From Chelatococcus sambhunathii (GTDB lineage: Bacteria > Pseudomonadota > Alphaproteobacteria > Rhizobiales > Beijerinckiaceae), in assembly GCF_001418005.1 (NCBI RefSeq), contig NZ_LIOL01000009.1:1-64000 (forward strand): a stretch of DNA of 64,000 nt. Reading direction: 5' to 3'. The translations under genes were made by a program, and so were the position numbers. Each line of letters opens with the position of its first letter. Position 1 is the first letter of the stretch. The notes beneath the pieces are model-generated. The model was not told the DNA's origin. It ran no database searches and worked only from the letters and a program-made list of their open reading frames with translations. Positions 16,440 through 25,843 of this stretch are shown here, piece after piece.

Positions 16440-17927
16440 TCAATGGCCCATCAGGCGCTCAAGGGCGCCGGGCTTGTCATGGATGGCGAGCCGGTCGACG
16501 ATGGTCTCGCTCGCTTCGTTGAGCCCGAGGATCTCGACCTCGGCACCCTCCCGCCGGAATTTGAGCACTACCATGTCGAGCGCTGCAACGCTGGAAATGT
16601 CCCAGATGTGGGCGCGCGAGACATCGATTGTGACCTTCTCCAGCGCCTCCTTGAAATCGAAGGCATCGGTGAAGGCATCCGCAGAGGCGAAGAAGACCTG
16701 GCCCTCGACGACATAGGTACGGTGGGTTCCGTCGGGCGACAGATATGATGTGACGCGGAAGATCTGGGCGATCTTCCAGGCGAAGAAGATGCCGGACAGC
16801 AGCACGCCGATGAGAACGCCGATGGCGAGGTTGTGCGTGGCGATGACGCCGAGGACGGTCGCCACCATGACGATGGAGGACGAGCGCGGATGGGTGGCGA
16901 GGTTCTTCAGCGACACCCAACTGAAAGTGCCGATCGAGACCATGATCATCACGGCGACGAGGGCGGCCATGGGAATCTGCTTCACCCAGTCGCCGAGGCC
17001 CACGCACAGGACGAGCAGGAAGACGCCGGCACAGAAGGTGGACAGCCGCCCGCGGCCGCCCGACTTCACGTTGATGACGGACTGGCCGATCATGGCACAG
17101 CCCGCCATGCCGCCGATGAATCCGGTGGCGAAATTGGCGATGCCCTGGCCGATGCATTCGCGGTTCTTGTCGCTCCTCGTGTCGGTCAGTTCGTCGACGA
17201 TGGTGGCCGTCATCAGGGATTCGAGCAGGCCGACGGCGGCCACCGCTGCCGAATAGGGCAGGATGACAAGAAGCGTGTCGAGATTCAGCGGCACGTCCGG
17301 CAGGAGGAAGACGGGCAGCGTGGACGGCAGTTCGCCCATGTCGCCGACGGTTCTCAGATCGAGTCCGAGGCCGATCGAGACGGCGGTGAGCACGACGACG
17401 CAGACGAGCGGCGAGGGGATCGTCTTCGTGATGAGGGGCAGTAGGTAGATGATGGCAAGCCCCGCCGCCACCATCACATAGGTGAGCCACGGCACATTGG
17501 TGAGCTCCGGCAGCTGCGCCATGAAGATGAGAATCGCGAGGGCGTTGACGAAGCCGGTCATGACCGATTTCGAGACGAAGCGCATGACGTAACCGAGCCG
17601 CAGCAGGCCAGCGCCGACCTGCAAGACGCCGGCGAGCACCGTCGCGGCGAGCAGGTATTGCAGCCCGTGTTCCTTGACGAGCGTGATCATCAGTACGGCC
17701 GTTGCCGCCGTTGCCGCCGAGATCATGCCGGGGCGCCCGCCCGTGAAGGCGATGATGACGGCAATCGAGAAGGAGGCATAGAGCCCGACCTTGGGGTCGA
17801 CGCCGGCGATGATGGAGAACGCGATGGCCTCCGGGATGAGAGCCAGGGCGACCACGAGGCCGGCGAGAATGTCGGCGCGGATGTTGCCGAACCATTCGGT
17901 TCTGAGCCGCGAAAGGGAGGAGGACAT
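16440..17927 (-). CDS. SulP-family inorganic anion transporter with STAS domain
   Basis: A 495-residue SLC26/SulP permease. It begins [20 protein letters not shown], with SulP signature [20 protein letters not shown] near residues 30-50 and 12-14 membrane segments. A C-terminal STAS domain (about residues 395-490, [19 protein letters not shown]) completes it. Family members carry sulfate, bicarbonate or other anions; bicarbonate transporters of this size are common, but nothing here fixes the substrate. ATG 17927 begins the conserved N-terminus although its ribosome site is poor; an upstream TTG at 17972 is possible. Confidence 0.9.
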   Translation of the reverse strand: MSSSLSRLRTEWFGNIRADILAGLVVALALIPEAIAFSIIAGVDPKVGLYASFSIAVIIAFTGGRPGMISAATAATAVLMITLVKEHGLQYLLAATVLAGVLQVGAGLLRLGYVMRFVSKSVMTGFVNALAILIFMAQLPELTNVPWLTYVMVAAGLAIIYLLPLITKTIPSPLVCVVVLTAVSIGLGLDLRTVGDMGELPSTLPVFLLPDVPLNLDTLLVILPYSAAVAAVGLLESLMTATIVDELTDTRSDKNRECIGQGIANFATGFIGGMAGCAMIGQSVINVKSGGRGRLSTFCAGVFLLVLCVGLGDWVKQIPMAALVAVMIMVSIGTFSWVSLKNLATHPRSSSIVMVATVLGVIATHNLAIGVLIGVLLSGIFFAWKIAQIFRVTSYLSPDGTHRTYVVEGQVFFASADAFTDAFDFKEALEKVTIDVSRAHIWDISSVAALDMVVLKFRREGAEVEILGLNEASETIVDRLAIHDKPGALERLMGH

Positions 17928-18652
17928 AGAAACAGGGCTCCGTGCAGGCGCGCCGTTGGTCCGGCGCGGCAAGAGAGGTCAGTTTGTCGTGAAGGAACAG
18001 GAGAGAACGGGATGTCGCAGCGGCCGCCTGAGAGCACGCGATCGCCGACACGGCGCGGCCGAGCGGGGAACGCAGATACAGGCAGGAGAGCGCGTAGCTT
18101 ACATCGGCTCGTTCGTCTCTGGGAACAAAGGCTGCTGCAGCGCAGCATCGATGGTGCGTGCATAGACAGGGCGGCGTGTCATTGCAAGCCCGTTGATCGG
18201 GCGGTCGGCAGCAAGACCAGGGCAGACCAGTCCCGGTGGCTGCGCCGGAGCGGCGGATTGCCAGGCGCAGGCTTCCCGACACGGCTGCAGATGAACGTTT
18301 CAAGGTTTCCCTTCACGACGCCCACACCCATGCCCGGCGATCGGCATTGCCGCGGGCCGATCCTGCGGCTTACCGCCTGACGACGATCGCGCTCCGACTT
18401 GGGTCGACACGAAGGCCGGCGGCAGCAGCAAGCATGGCGGCTGCCTGTAAGTTGTGTTGTTGTGCCGCGTTGTCTTTCGAACGTATATCACTTGTCATAA
18501 AAGTCGTTCGGGGTTCTGATATGCTGACGGGCGCCATGAATACATTATTCTTCACGCGTGAGATGACACGACAGTTTTATATATTTCGAACTTGAGTTCT
18601 CTGCGTTTGGTTGTGAACGTCCGGGCGGGTCGGTCCGGGAGCGGCGTTCCGG
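17928..18652. other. Long intergenic region with an AT-rich patch
   Basis: This stretch of about 725 bases separates the divergent SulP and metalloprotease genes. From 17928 to about 18440 it is GC-rich with no supported gene. From about 18470 to 18600 composition drops sharply, with runs such as ttttatatattt and the perfect 10-base palindrome TCACGCGTGA at 18552-18561. Such composition is typical of acquired DNA or a strong promoter region. No RNA gene or repeat array was recognised. Confidence 0.45.
18552..18561. repeat. 10-base palindrome in AT-rich region upstream of metalloprotease
   Basis: TCACGCGTGA is a perfect palindrome embedded in an AT-rich stretch about 170 bases upstream of the probable start of the metalloprotease gene. 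It may be an operator. Its binding protein is unknown. Confidence 0.35.
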
Positions 18653-18724
18653 ATGGGACGCAACATTCCCCCATCGCTGTTTGTCGCCTGGTCTGTAGCG
18701 GCATGTCGAATTGCGAGTGAAAGA

Positions 18725-19909
18725 ATGATTCCAGCATCCGTTTTCAACAACCTGTCCCTCGGTATTTCCATGACAGCCGATCATCGGGCGCCGTTCTTGC
18801 CGCAGAGGCCGGGTGTGGGGCCGGGCAACGTAGGTTCGCCGGCCTTCCATCCTCCGGCTCCGGAGGTGGGGGCCAGGCTCGAGGAACAAATTCGAGAGGC
18901 CGCAACCTTCATCAATCAGATGTTTCCTGAGACCCGCGCCTGTTCGGATGTCGCTGGCGATGCGGAGCTGCGCCGGGAGAGGGCCGTGGATGGGGCGCGC
19001 AAGCATCGCCCGCGCCATCGCAAGATCTATCAGGTGTCGCGCAAGAATGACGACACTCCCGACAAGCTGCCGTCGTGGGACACGACGCACGGCGATCCCG
19101 TCTTTCGCATCGGTGCGGATGGACAACCACGTCAGGTCGGCTGGCGCACCGCCGACGGCACTTTGAAGAAGCTGGGTCTCGAGACGGGCGAGCCGAAAGG
19201 TGCCGGCAACCAGATCGGTCAGCCTCGCCGGGGCGGCGGGAGGCTCTACGAGACGATCAAGTGGGAACTGGACCATCCGCCGCCAAGGCAGTCCGTCGGT
19301 TCAAAGGATAGCATCTTCCTCGTCCACCCGAATGTTGCCAAAGCCCTCGGCGGCGAGATCGGCGATCCCTCGATCCAGAGCAGAATCATAGATGCCATTC
19401 AGAAGAAGGGGATCGAGCCGGTTGCCACCGACTTTGAGACCTTTGCGCCCAACGTTCCGCTGAGTTGGGATTTCAGGTTCGACTTCAACGGCCACGCGCC
19501 GACGGGTGCGCAGGATCTGGCGCGCCGGGATGGGCGCCGCTTCCGGGATGACCTGGCTCTCTACATCTATGAGAACAATCGTAATCCCCACAATCGCCCC
19601 ATGGTTATCGACTCCGCAACGACGTACATACTTGTTTCTGATGTCCCTCATGGCGTCATCGGTCAGGCCGCTCCTGGCAGGGCGTACATGATGATCGCCT
19701 TCAATCATCTCGATGATGGTGTCCTCAAGCATGAGTTCGGCCATAAGTATGAACTGATGCACGACGATGACGATGGGGTCATGTATCCCTTCGTCCGGAA
19801 GCATCAGAACACGAACTATACCAATCAGAACAAGGCTGACATGGTTGGCCCGCTATCGAGGGCATTGGGCTATGATCCGGAAACGGGAAACGCGCCGCCG
19901 AACGGCTGA
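18725..19909 (+). CDS. Metzincin-like zinc metalloprotease, uncharacterised
   Basis: I do not recognise this protein as a named family. It is 394 residues from ATG 18725, or 418 from an ATG at 18653; neither start has a strong ribosome site and no signal peptide is seen. Near the C-terminus HEFGHKYELMH has the HExxHxxxxxH zinc ligands and catalytic Glu of metzincins, with Gly8 replaced by Glu. GVMYP follows five residues later, like the Met-turn of matrix metalloproteases. The N-terminal part is Pro/Arg-rich and looks disordered. Codon use and the AT-rich upstream DNA differ from neighbours, suggesting transfer. A secreted effector or toxin is possible, but unproved. Confidence 0.65.
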   Translation: MIPASVFNNLSLGISMTADHRAPFLPQRPGVGPGNVGSPAFHPPAPEVGARLEEQIREAATFINQMFPETRACSDVAGDAELRRERAVDGARKHRPRHRKIYQVSRKNDDTPDKLPSWDTTHGDPVFRIGADGQPRQVGWRTADGTLKKLGLETGEPKGAGNQIGQPRRGGGRLYETIKWELDHPPPRQSVGSKDSIFLVHPNVAKALGGEIGDPSIQSRIIDAIQKKGIEPVATDFETFAPNVPLSWDFRFDFNGHAPTGAQDLARRDGRRFRDDLALYIYENNRNPHNRPMVIDSATTYILVSDVPHGVIGQAAPGRAYMMIAFNHLDDGVLKHEFGHKYELMHDDDDGVMYPFVRKHQNTNYTNQNKADMVGPLSRALGYDPETGNAPPNG

Positions 19910-20085
19910 TCGCCGCGAGGGAGGCGCCAGCGGCGCCGGCGATAGGAAAAAGGTGGCGAGGCCGAGCCCCCTATCGTCCATGCGATGACAAGGTTGGGAA
20001 CGGAGCCGCTGCTCGATGCCCGAGCCGGTCGCCGGAGCCGGCGCGGGGGTGTTGCGGAAACCCGCTGGGGAGGGCTGCGCTTGCC

Positions 20086-21555
20086 TCACAGGCCGCCGAC
20101 GCAGACGTATTTGATGTTCAGGTAATCGTCGATCCCATATTTGGAGCCCTCGCGCCCGACGCCGGATTCCTTGACCCCGCCGAAAGGCGCGACCTCGGTG
20201 GTGATCAGCCCCTCGTTGATGCCGACGAGGCCGTATTCGAGCGCTTCCGAAACGCGGAAGGCACGGCCGAGGTCGCGCGTGTAAAAGTAGCAGGCGAGGC
20301 CGTATTGCGTGTCGTTGGCAAGCTGCACGGCCTGTGCCTCATCCTTGAAGCGGAAGAGAGGGGCCAGCGGCCCGAAAGTCTCCTCGCGGGCGACGGCCAT
20401 GGCCGGCGTCGCGTCCGCGATCACCGTCGGCTCGAAGAAATTGCCGCCGAGGCCTTGGTGGCGCCGGCCGCCCGTGAGCATGCGCCCGCCCTTGGCGAGG
20501 GCGTCAGCGATATGCTCCTCCACCTTGGCGACCGCCTTCTCGTCGATGAGCGGGCCCTGCACGACGCCGTCCTCGAAGCCGTTGCCGATCTTCATGGCGG
20601 CCGAGGCCTTGGCGAGACGTTCGGCGAAAGCGTCGTAGATGCCGTCCTGGACGAGGAAACGATTGGTACAGACGCAGGTCTGGCCGGCGTTGCGGTACTT
20701 GGCAATCATGGCGCCCTCGACGGCGCGGTCGAGGTCGGCGTCGTCGAAGACGATGAAGGGCGCGTTGCCGCCGAGCTCCATCGACACCTTCTTCATGGTG
20801 CGCGCCGCCTGTTCGGCGAGCTGCTTGCCGACCTCCGTCGAGCCGGTGAAGGTGATCTTCTTAACGAGGGGGTTCGACGTCAGCTCTCCGCCGATCTGCC
20901 GCGCCGCCCCGGTGAGAATGTTGACGACGCCGGCGGGAATGCCGGCCTCCTCGCTGAGCACGCCCCAGGCGAGCGCCGAATAGGGCGTCTGCGAGGCCGG
21001 CTTGACCACGATGGTGCAGCCGGCGGCGAGCGCGGCGCCGAGCTTGCGCGCGATCATGGAGGAGGGGAAATTCCACGGCGTGATGGCGCCGACGACGCCC
21101 ACCGGGTCCTTCGTGACGAGGATGCGCCGGTTCTGCCACGGCGAGGGGATGACGTCGCCGTAGATGCGCCGGCCCTCCTCGGCGAACCACAGCACATAGG
21201 CCGCCGACATGCCGACCTCGCCGCGTGCCTCGGCGAGCGGCTTGCCCTGCTCGGCGGTGAGGATGCGGGCAAGGTCCTCCTTGTTGTCGGTGATGAGCTC
21301 GGCGAGGCGGCGCAGGTGGTCGGCCCGCTCGGCCGCGGTCTTTGCCCGCCAGGCCGGAAAGGCGGCATCGGCGGCCTCGATGGCCCGGGCGGTTTCGGCC
21401 TTGCCCGCATTGGGCACGGTGCCGACGAGCCGGCCGGTCGCCGGATCGGAGACGGCGATGGGCTCGCCGGCCGAGCTGTCCTTGACCCATTCGCCGCCGA
21501 TGAGGTTGGCGGAACGGAGCAGCTCTGGGCGCTTCAGTCGGGGCTCTGTCTGCAT
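20086..21555 (-). CDS. gabD: NAD(P)-dependent succinate-semialdehyde dehydrogenase
   Basis: A 489-residue aldehyde dehydrogenase that oxidises succinate semialdehyde to succinate, the last step of GABA degradation. The nucleotide-binding segment FTGSTEVGK is near residues 236-244, the general base is E260 (SMELGGNAPF) and the catalytic nucleophile C294 lies in GQTCVCTNR. Paired cysteines at 294 and 296 are typical of GabD, where they form a redox switch. Length and the C-terminal YGIDDYLNIKYVCVGGL match the family. ATG 21555 follows GGAGAG. No gabT transaminase is adjacent, so a role with related semialdehydes remains possible. Confidence 0.92.
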   Translation of the reverse strand: MQTEPRLKRPELLRSANLIGGEWVKDSSAGEPIAVSDPATGRLVGTVPNAGKAETARAIEAADAAFPAWRAKTAAERADHLRRLAELITDNKEDLARILTAEQGKPLAEARGEVGMSAAYVLWFAEEGRRIYGDVIPSPWQNRRILVTKDPVGVVGAITPWNFPSSMIARKLGAALAAGCTIVVKPASQTPYSALAWGVLSEEAGIPAGVVNILTGAARQIGGELTSNPLVKKITFTGSTEVGKQLAEQAARTMKKVSMELGGNAPFIVFDDADLDRAVEGAMIAKYRNAGQTCVCTNRFLVQDGIYDAFAERLAKASAAMKIGNGFEDGVVQGPLIDEKAVAKVEEHIADALAKGGRMLTGGRRHQGLGGNFFEPTVIADATPAMAVAREETFGPLAPLFRFKDEAQAVQLANDTQYGLACYFYTRDLGRAFRVSEALEYGLVGINEGLITTEVAPFGGVKESGVGREGSKYGIDDYLNIKYVCVGGL

Positions 21556-21718
21556 GGTCGTTCTCTCCAGCTGAGCTCTCTCGCTGGCGCGCGCATCTCA
21601 ACGGCACTGGCGAGGGGAGGCGAGGGCGAATGCGCTTCCCCACATCCTCGAAGGGCAATGTGGCGCTGACAAGGGCCATGAAGACAATCGGGACCTGCGC
21701 CCTCGGCGTGGGCAGGAG

Positions 21719-22537
21719 CTACGGGTCCCGTTTTTCAGCCGGCGACGGATCCTCGAAATAGACTACCATCCTGAGATGGCGATGTTCATCGACCGTCAGC
21801 ACCTCGTGACGAAAAGTGCGATGCCTGCCGTGCGGATCGATGACGGCGCTGATGCCGCGGCTGTAGCTGTCCATGGTCGGCTGCTCGAACCAGCGCCGGA
21901 AATCCGCCGACAGGCTCTTGAGCTCGCCGATCAGCGATGCGAGCACCGGGCTCTCCGGCGCGGCGGCGACATCGTAACGGAACTGGGCGAGCAACCTTGG
22001 CGCATCCCGATGCCATGCCGGCAGCCGCCGGCGCAGGTCGGGGTCGGCGAAGAGCATGCGCATGATGTTGCGGTCCGCCTGCTCGCGGCCGGAGAGGCCG
22101 AGCAGCCGGTCGATGGCCGCATTCCAGGCGATCACGTCCCAGCGCAGGTTGACGACACAGGCCGGCCGCGCGGCGAGATCGTCCAGCATCTGCTGGATGA
22201 GCGGGCTGACCGAGAGCCACTGATAGTCTTCGAGCGGCGGTGGGCGCCGATGCGCCAGCAGAAAGAGGTGGCAGCATTCCGCGTCGTCCAGCCTGAGGGC
22301 CTTCGACACCTTAAGAAGGAAATCCTCGGAGACCTGAATGTCGCGCCCCTGCTCGAACCACGTGTACCAGGTCAGTCCGACGCCAGCGAGGGCAGCAACC
22401 TCCTCGCGCCGGAGACCCGGCGTGCGGCGCCGACCCGTCGAGGCGAGGCCGACGTCGGCAGGCGTCAGCCTGCGGCGGTGGCGTATCAGGAAGTCCGACA
22501 GGTCGCTTCGTGTGCGGGCGAGGGTTCGGTTCGTCAG
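21719..22537 (-). CDS. XRE/MmyB-type transcriptional regulator
   Basis: A repressor of about 272 residues. An N-terminal Cro/CI-type HTH (RTPGLRREEVAALAGVGLTW) is followed by the MmyB ligand-binding domain (MLDDLAARPACVVNLRWDVI...WNAAIDRLLG), a PAS-like fold that may bind small lipophilic ligands. The start is uncertain. No ATG suits the family length; CTG at 22537 has GGAG seven bases upstream, while upstream ATGs would run through the divergent promoter. It is divergent from a DHA2 exporter and probably controls it through the repeats between them. Confidence 0.82.
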   Translation of the reverse strand: MTNRTLARTRSDLSDFLIRHRRRLTPADVGLASTGRRRTPGLRREEVAALAGVGLTWYTWFEQGRDIQVSEDFLLKVSKALRLDDAECCHLFLLAHRRPPPLEDYQWLSVSPLIQQMLDDLAARPACVVNLRWDVIAWNAAIDRLLGLSGREQADRNIMRMLFADPDLRRRLPAWHRDAPRLLAQFRYDVAAAPESPVLASLIGELKSLSADFRRWFEQPTMDSYSRGISAVIDPHGRHRTFRHEVLTVDEHRHLRMVVYFEDPSPAEKRDP

Positions 22538-22550
22538 GGGATTGCTCCAA

Positions 22551-22583
22551 GTAACAGGATAACTTCCAATATTGTAACAGGAT
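22551..22583. promoter_or_regulatory. Direct repeats GTAACAGGAT between XRE regulator and exporter
   Basis: GTAACAGGAT occurs at 22551-22560 and again at 22574-22583, 23 bases apart (about two helical turns), in the AT-richer gap between the divergent genes. This is a likely binding site for the MmyB-type regulator, covering both promoters. Seen directly; function inferred. Confidence 0.5.
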
Positions 22584-22619
22584 GATGTCGTGCCGACAGT
22601 CCTCCGACAAGGAGGCAAC

Positions 22620-24185
22620 ATGACATCTCGCTGCGACATCGACATTTCTCTTCCAGACGCGGTCCTGGGCGACGCCGCGACGGTCCCGTCCTCGGCGCGG
22701 CTGCGGGAATGGCTGGGCCTTGCCCTTCTTTCCCTGCCGACGATCTTACTCGGGCTTGATCTGACGCTGCTGCATCTGGCGCTGCCAGCGCTCGCCGCCG
22801 ACCTGCAGGCAACGAGCACGCAGGCGCTCTGGGTCATGGATGCCTACGGTTTCCTGATCGCGGGCTTTCTCGTCACCATGGGCACCCTGGGTGACCGCAT
22901 TGGGCGTCGCCGACTCCTGATGATCGGCGCTGCCGCCTTCGCCGCCGCCTCGATCGCCGCGGCCTTCTCGCCCTCCGCACCGATGCTGATCGCGGCGCGT
23001 GCGGCGCTCGGGATCGCCGGCGCGACGCTGATGCCGTCCACCCTGGCGCTCATCAGCAACATGTTCGTCGCCCCCCGCGAGCGGGCGTTGGCGATCGGTG
23101 TCTGGGCCACCATGTTCGCGGCCGGCATGGCTCTGGGACCGATCGTGGGCGGCGCCCTGTTGGCGCATTTCTGGTGGGGCGCCGCATTTCTCTTGGCCGT
23201 CCCCGTCGTTGCGCTGCTGCTCGTCCTCGCCCCGGTCCTGTTGCCGGAATACCGCGCCCCGCGCGCTGGCCGCCTCGACCTTCCGAGCGTCGTCCTGTCA
23301 CTCGCCGCCATGCTGCCGGTCATTTACGGCGTCAAGCGGTTCGCGAAGGACGGGCCCACGCCCGAGGCAGCCGTCGCCGTGGGGCTCGGGGTACTCGTCG
23401 CGCTCATCTTCGTGCGGCGGCAGCGGCGTCTCGCGGACCCGCTCGTCGACATGAGCCTGTTCGCCGAAAAGGCGTTCGGCATTGCGCTGGTGGTGCTGCT
23501 CTTCGGCCTCGTCGCCGTCGGGGGCACCATGCTGCTCGTCACGCAGTACCTGCAGCTGGTGGCCGGCCTTTCGCCGCTCGTCGCCGGTCTCTGGATGGGA
23601 CCGCCGGCCGTGGCCATGGTCGTTGCCGGCATCGGCGCGCCGCTTGTCGCGCGGCGCGTCAGGCCGGGATATGTGGTCTCCGGCGCGCTTGCCCTGTCTG
23701 TTGCCGGCTATCTCATGCTGACGCAGCTCGACGGCGGCGGTTCGGACCTGGGGCTGCTGGGCGCCGGCTTCTCGTTGGCCTATCTCGGGCTCGGGGCGAT
23801 CGCGGCGCTCGGTACGGATCTCGTCGTCGGTTCGGCGCCCCCCGAGAAGGCGGGGTCGGCGTCTGCATTGTCGGAGACAGTGCAGGACCTCGGCGCCTCC
23901 CTCGGCGTCGCCGCGCTCGGCAGCCTCGCCACCGCTGTCTATCGCGGCGCAATGGCGGGGCGGGGGATGGAGACGCTCGCCGGCGATGCGCGCGAAGCGG
24001 TTGCGGACAGCCTCTGGGCGGCCTCCGCCATCGCCGGCAGGCTGCCGGCGGGGCTGATCGACCAGGCGCGGGCCGCCTTCATGGCGGGCTTCACCGCTGC
24101 TGCTGTCGTCAGCGCCGTATCAGTCGCCATTCTCGCGGTGCTTGCCGCCGTGGCGCTGAGGCATGTCGGCCGCCCGGGCGATTGA
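22620..24185 (+). CDS. DHA2-family (14-helix) drug exporter, SmvA/QacA-like
   Basis: A 521-residue MFS drug:H+ antiporter of the 14-TMS DHA2 group. LDLTLLHLALPALAADL in helix 1 is the D-x-T-x-x-x-x-A-L-P motif of this group, GTLGDRIGRRRLL is motif A, and PSTLALISNMF matches motif C of SmvA/QacA-like pumps that export quaternary ammonium compounds and methyl viologen. ATG 22620 is preceded by AAGGAGG. It is divergent from, and probably repressed by, the XRE regulator. Confidence 0.9.
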   Translation: MTSRCDIDISLPDAVLGDAATVPSSARLREWLGLALLSLPTILLGLDLTLLHLALPALAADLQATSTQALWVMDAYGFLIAGFLVTMGTLGDRIGRRRLLMIGAAAFAAASIAAAFSPSAPMLIAARAALGIAGATLMPSTLALISNMFVAPRERALAIGVWATMFAAGMALGPIVGGALLAHFWWGAAFLLAVPVVALLLVLAPVLLPEYRAPRAGRLDLPSVVLSLAAMLPVIYGVKRFAKDGPTPEAAVAVGLGVLVALIFVRRQRRLADPLVDMSLFAEKAFGIALVVLLFGLVAVGGTMLLVTQYLQLVAGLSPLVAGLWMGPPAVAMVVAGIGAPLVARRVRPGYVVSGALALSVAGYLMLTQLDGGGSDLGLLGAGFSLAYLGLGAIAALGTDLVVGSAPPEKAGSASALSETVQDLGASLGVAALGSLATAVYRGAMAGRGMETLAGDAREAVADSLWAASAIAGRLPAGLIDQARAAFMAGFTAAAVVSAVSVAILAVLAAVALRHVGRPGD

Positions 24186-24624
24186 GCGACCGAACGGGGG
24201 CGCCTCAGGCCGATTGCAAGCGATTGGGTTTCAGGCACCCGTATCGGGGGCATCCCGAATGGCAGGCAGGGGTAAGCGGGCATTGCGATCAAATCGCGCG
24301 ATTATATCGAGCGGGAGGACTGAGGACGCCTTGCATGGCCGCAAAAAACGATACGCATCGCGGAAGTCAGCCTGACGTCGGCGGGCTGCAACCTCGCCCA
24401 CGAGGCGGCCTGCGTGCCGGCGAGGATCTTGGAGATGACCGGCATGTCGCCGGGCGAAGTCGCTGAGAGTCGTCGAGCGCTGGCGGCGTTGCGCGAAAAG
24501 CTGCACGTTGGTTTGCCGGACAGGGGCTGACGCAGCAGCGGCCGGCGCGGCGACCGGAGCATGGGACAATGATGAGGGGCGAGCCCTGCCACGGACGGCT
24601 GGGCCCGCCCGGATGAGCTTGCCG
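24186..24624. other. Intergenic region between DHA2 exporter and SPW protein
   Basis: These 439 bases lie between two convergent genes. One frame on the plus strand (about 24347-24529) encodes a plausible-looking peptide rich in Ala, Glu and Leu ending REKLHVGLPDRG, but it has no ATG, GTG or TTG after its upstream stop. It could be a gene remnant. No terminator hairpin with a T-run was found. Confidence 0.35.
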
Positions 24625-24993
24625 TCAGGCGGCGCCTACCGGCTGACGGTGGATGAACCACAGCTCGATCGCGGCGAGGACGGCGACGATCACGCCCGCG
24701 ATCACGTGCGGATAGAACGCCGCAGCGATCCCGGTGAAGCCGAGCACCCACGGCGAGATCAGCGCCCAGATGCCGAGCGCCAGGTTCGCCCATTCCTCCC
24801 ATTCCGCGAAGGAGACGAGCGCGCCGATGGCGATGAGCGCGATCGCCGCCCCAACGAGCCAAGCGTTCCAGGAGGCCGCTGCCTCCATGGTGAAGCCCAG
24901 CACCCACGGGCTGAGTGCGAGGCAGACGCCGACGAGGGCATTGCCGACGTCGAGCGCCGTATGCTCCGTCTTCCTCATCATTCTCGCTGGCAT
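24625..24993 (-). CDS. SPW-repeat membrane protein
   Basis: A 122-residue inner-membrane protein made of two copies of the SPW repeat: LALSPWVLGFT near residues 25-35 and ALISPWVLGFT near residues 78-88. Each copy spans two membrane helices, so four in total. The family is widespread in soil bacteria and archaea and has no known function. ATG 24993 follows GGAAGGAG at seven bases; the inner ATGATG (residues 5-6) is less favoured. The gene appears monocistronic. Confidence 0.85.
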   Translation of the reverse strand: MPARMMRKTEHTALDVGNALVGVCLALSPWVLGFTMEAAASWNAWLVGAAIALIAIGALVSFAEWEEWANLALGIWALISPWVLGFTGIAAAFYPHVIAGVIVAVLAAIELWFIHRQPVGAA

Positions 24994-25275
24994 GACACTG
25001 CTCCTTCCTTGACACACCGGTCGTCCGTGACGCGCGCAGCCGGCCTTCGCCGTGGCAGGGCCGCAAAGCCGCGCCGCCGGCGCGGCCAGCGAACATGCAA
25101 GGTGAAGGAGAGGGACACGTACTGCGTCGTCCTCATGGCCACATCCTCCGGTGGAGGACCGTGCATGGGCGACATCTCCGGACCCCGGTCCGGCTGCGGC
25201 CCGTGTCACGGTGACCGCTTGCTCTTCATTTAGCCGGGAAAGCCTTACTTTTCAAGGGTTATGGGGATCAGTCCA
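24994..25275. other. Intergenic region upstream of the SPW gene
   Basis: No gene is supported in these 282 bases. They separate the SPW gene from a transporter pseudogene and must contain the SPW promoter. Two short inverted repeats are visible (tccggtgga around 25149 and ccggaccccggtccgg around 25180), neither followed by a T-run. Confidence 0.35.
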
Positions 25276-25590
25276 TCACGGCATGGCCCGGTTCGCCCTT
25301 GCGGTCGGCAGGTCCGGCCGGCGCATTATCAGGAGCTGTAGCACGGACAGGAGCAGCACGGTCGTCATGGTCAGCGTCGCGACCGAAGCTCCTGTGTCCA
25401 GTAGCTCTCGTTCCAGAGCGAATAGGCGAGCATCATGATACCCGTGAGCATCAATGAGACGCGGGTCGGGCGAAGACAGCCGGCCGGCGACGAGCATGGC
25501 GATCATGGTGCCGACCCCGCGCGGCGCCATCAGGAGCCCTACGGTCGCAGCCGAATAGCCGCCGAGCATTCGCAGATAGGGCGAAAACGA
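25276..25590 (-). pseudogene. Degenerate C-terminal fragment of a DHA2-family MFS transporter
   Basis: The minus strand encodes YLRMLGGYSAATVGLLMAPR and VGTMIAMLVAGRLSS, typical of the second half of EmrB-like pumps. After PDPR the homology continues in another frame as SLMLTGIMMLAYSLWNESYW, so a frameshift near 25460-25470 breaks the gene. A final hydrophobic segment VLLLSVLQLLIMRRP returns in the first frame. The N-terminal half is missing. It was probably truncated by rearrangement next to the cbb3 cluster. Confidence 0.65.
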
Positions 25591-25660
25591 TCTGCAAACA
25601 GCGCTATTGAAGCGGTTGGAGCATGCCTCCACTGGCTCGGCGTCCCCGCGATGGCATGGT

Positions 25661-25843
25661 TCAGCATTGGCTGGAGGCGGACTTTCCATGCGGCAGGATG
25701 GGCGCGTCCTCGTCATCGAGTACACGTTCGGCCGCGCCGTCGAGATCCTCGTACTGGCCGCCGCGCAGCGACCAGAGGAAGACGGCGAGCCCGACGAAAC
25801 CGAGGCCCAGCGACAGCGGGATGAGGTAGAAAAAGTCGCTCAT
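25661..25843 (-). CDS. ccoS: CcoS cbb3 oxidase assembly protein
   Basis: A 60-residue single-helix membrane protein. The N-terminus SDFFYLIPLSLGLGFVGLAV is the membrane segment, and the following LWSLRGGQYEDLDGAAERVL is the conserved CcoS signature. CcoS is needed for insertion of haem b and copper into the CcoN subunit of cbb3 oxidase. The ATG at 25843 overlaps the ccoI stop (ATGA), so it is coupled to ccoI and is the last gene of the cluster. Confidence 0.93.
   Translation of the reverse strand: MSDFFYLIPLSLGLGFVGLAVFLWSLRGGQYEDLDGAAERVLDDEDAPILPHGKSASSQC

Noticed and set aside
20305-21669. Long plus-strand frame opposite gabD
   Set aside because: No recognisable domain; it mirrors the conserved dehydrogenase frame.
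24347-24529. Short peptide frame after the DHA2 exporter
   Set aside because: No usable start codon after the preceding stop; at best a gene remnant.
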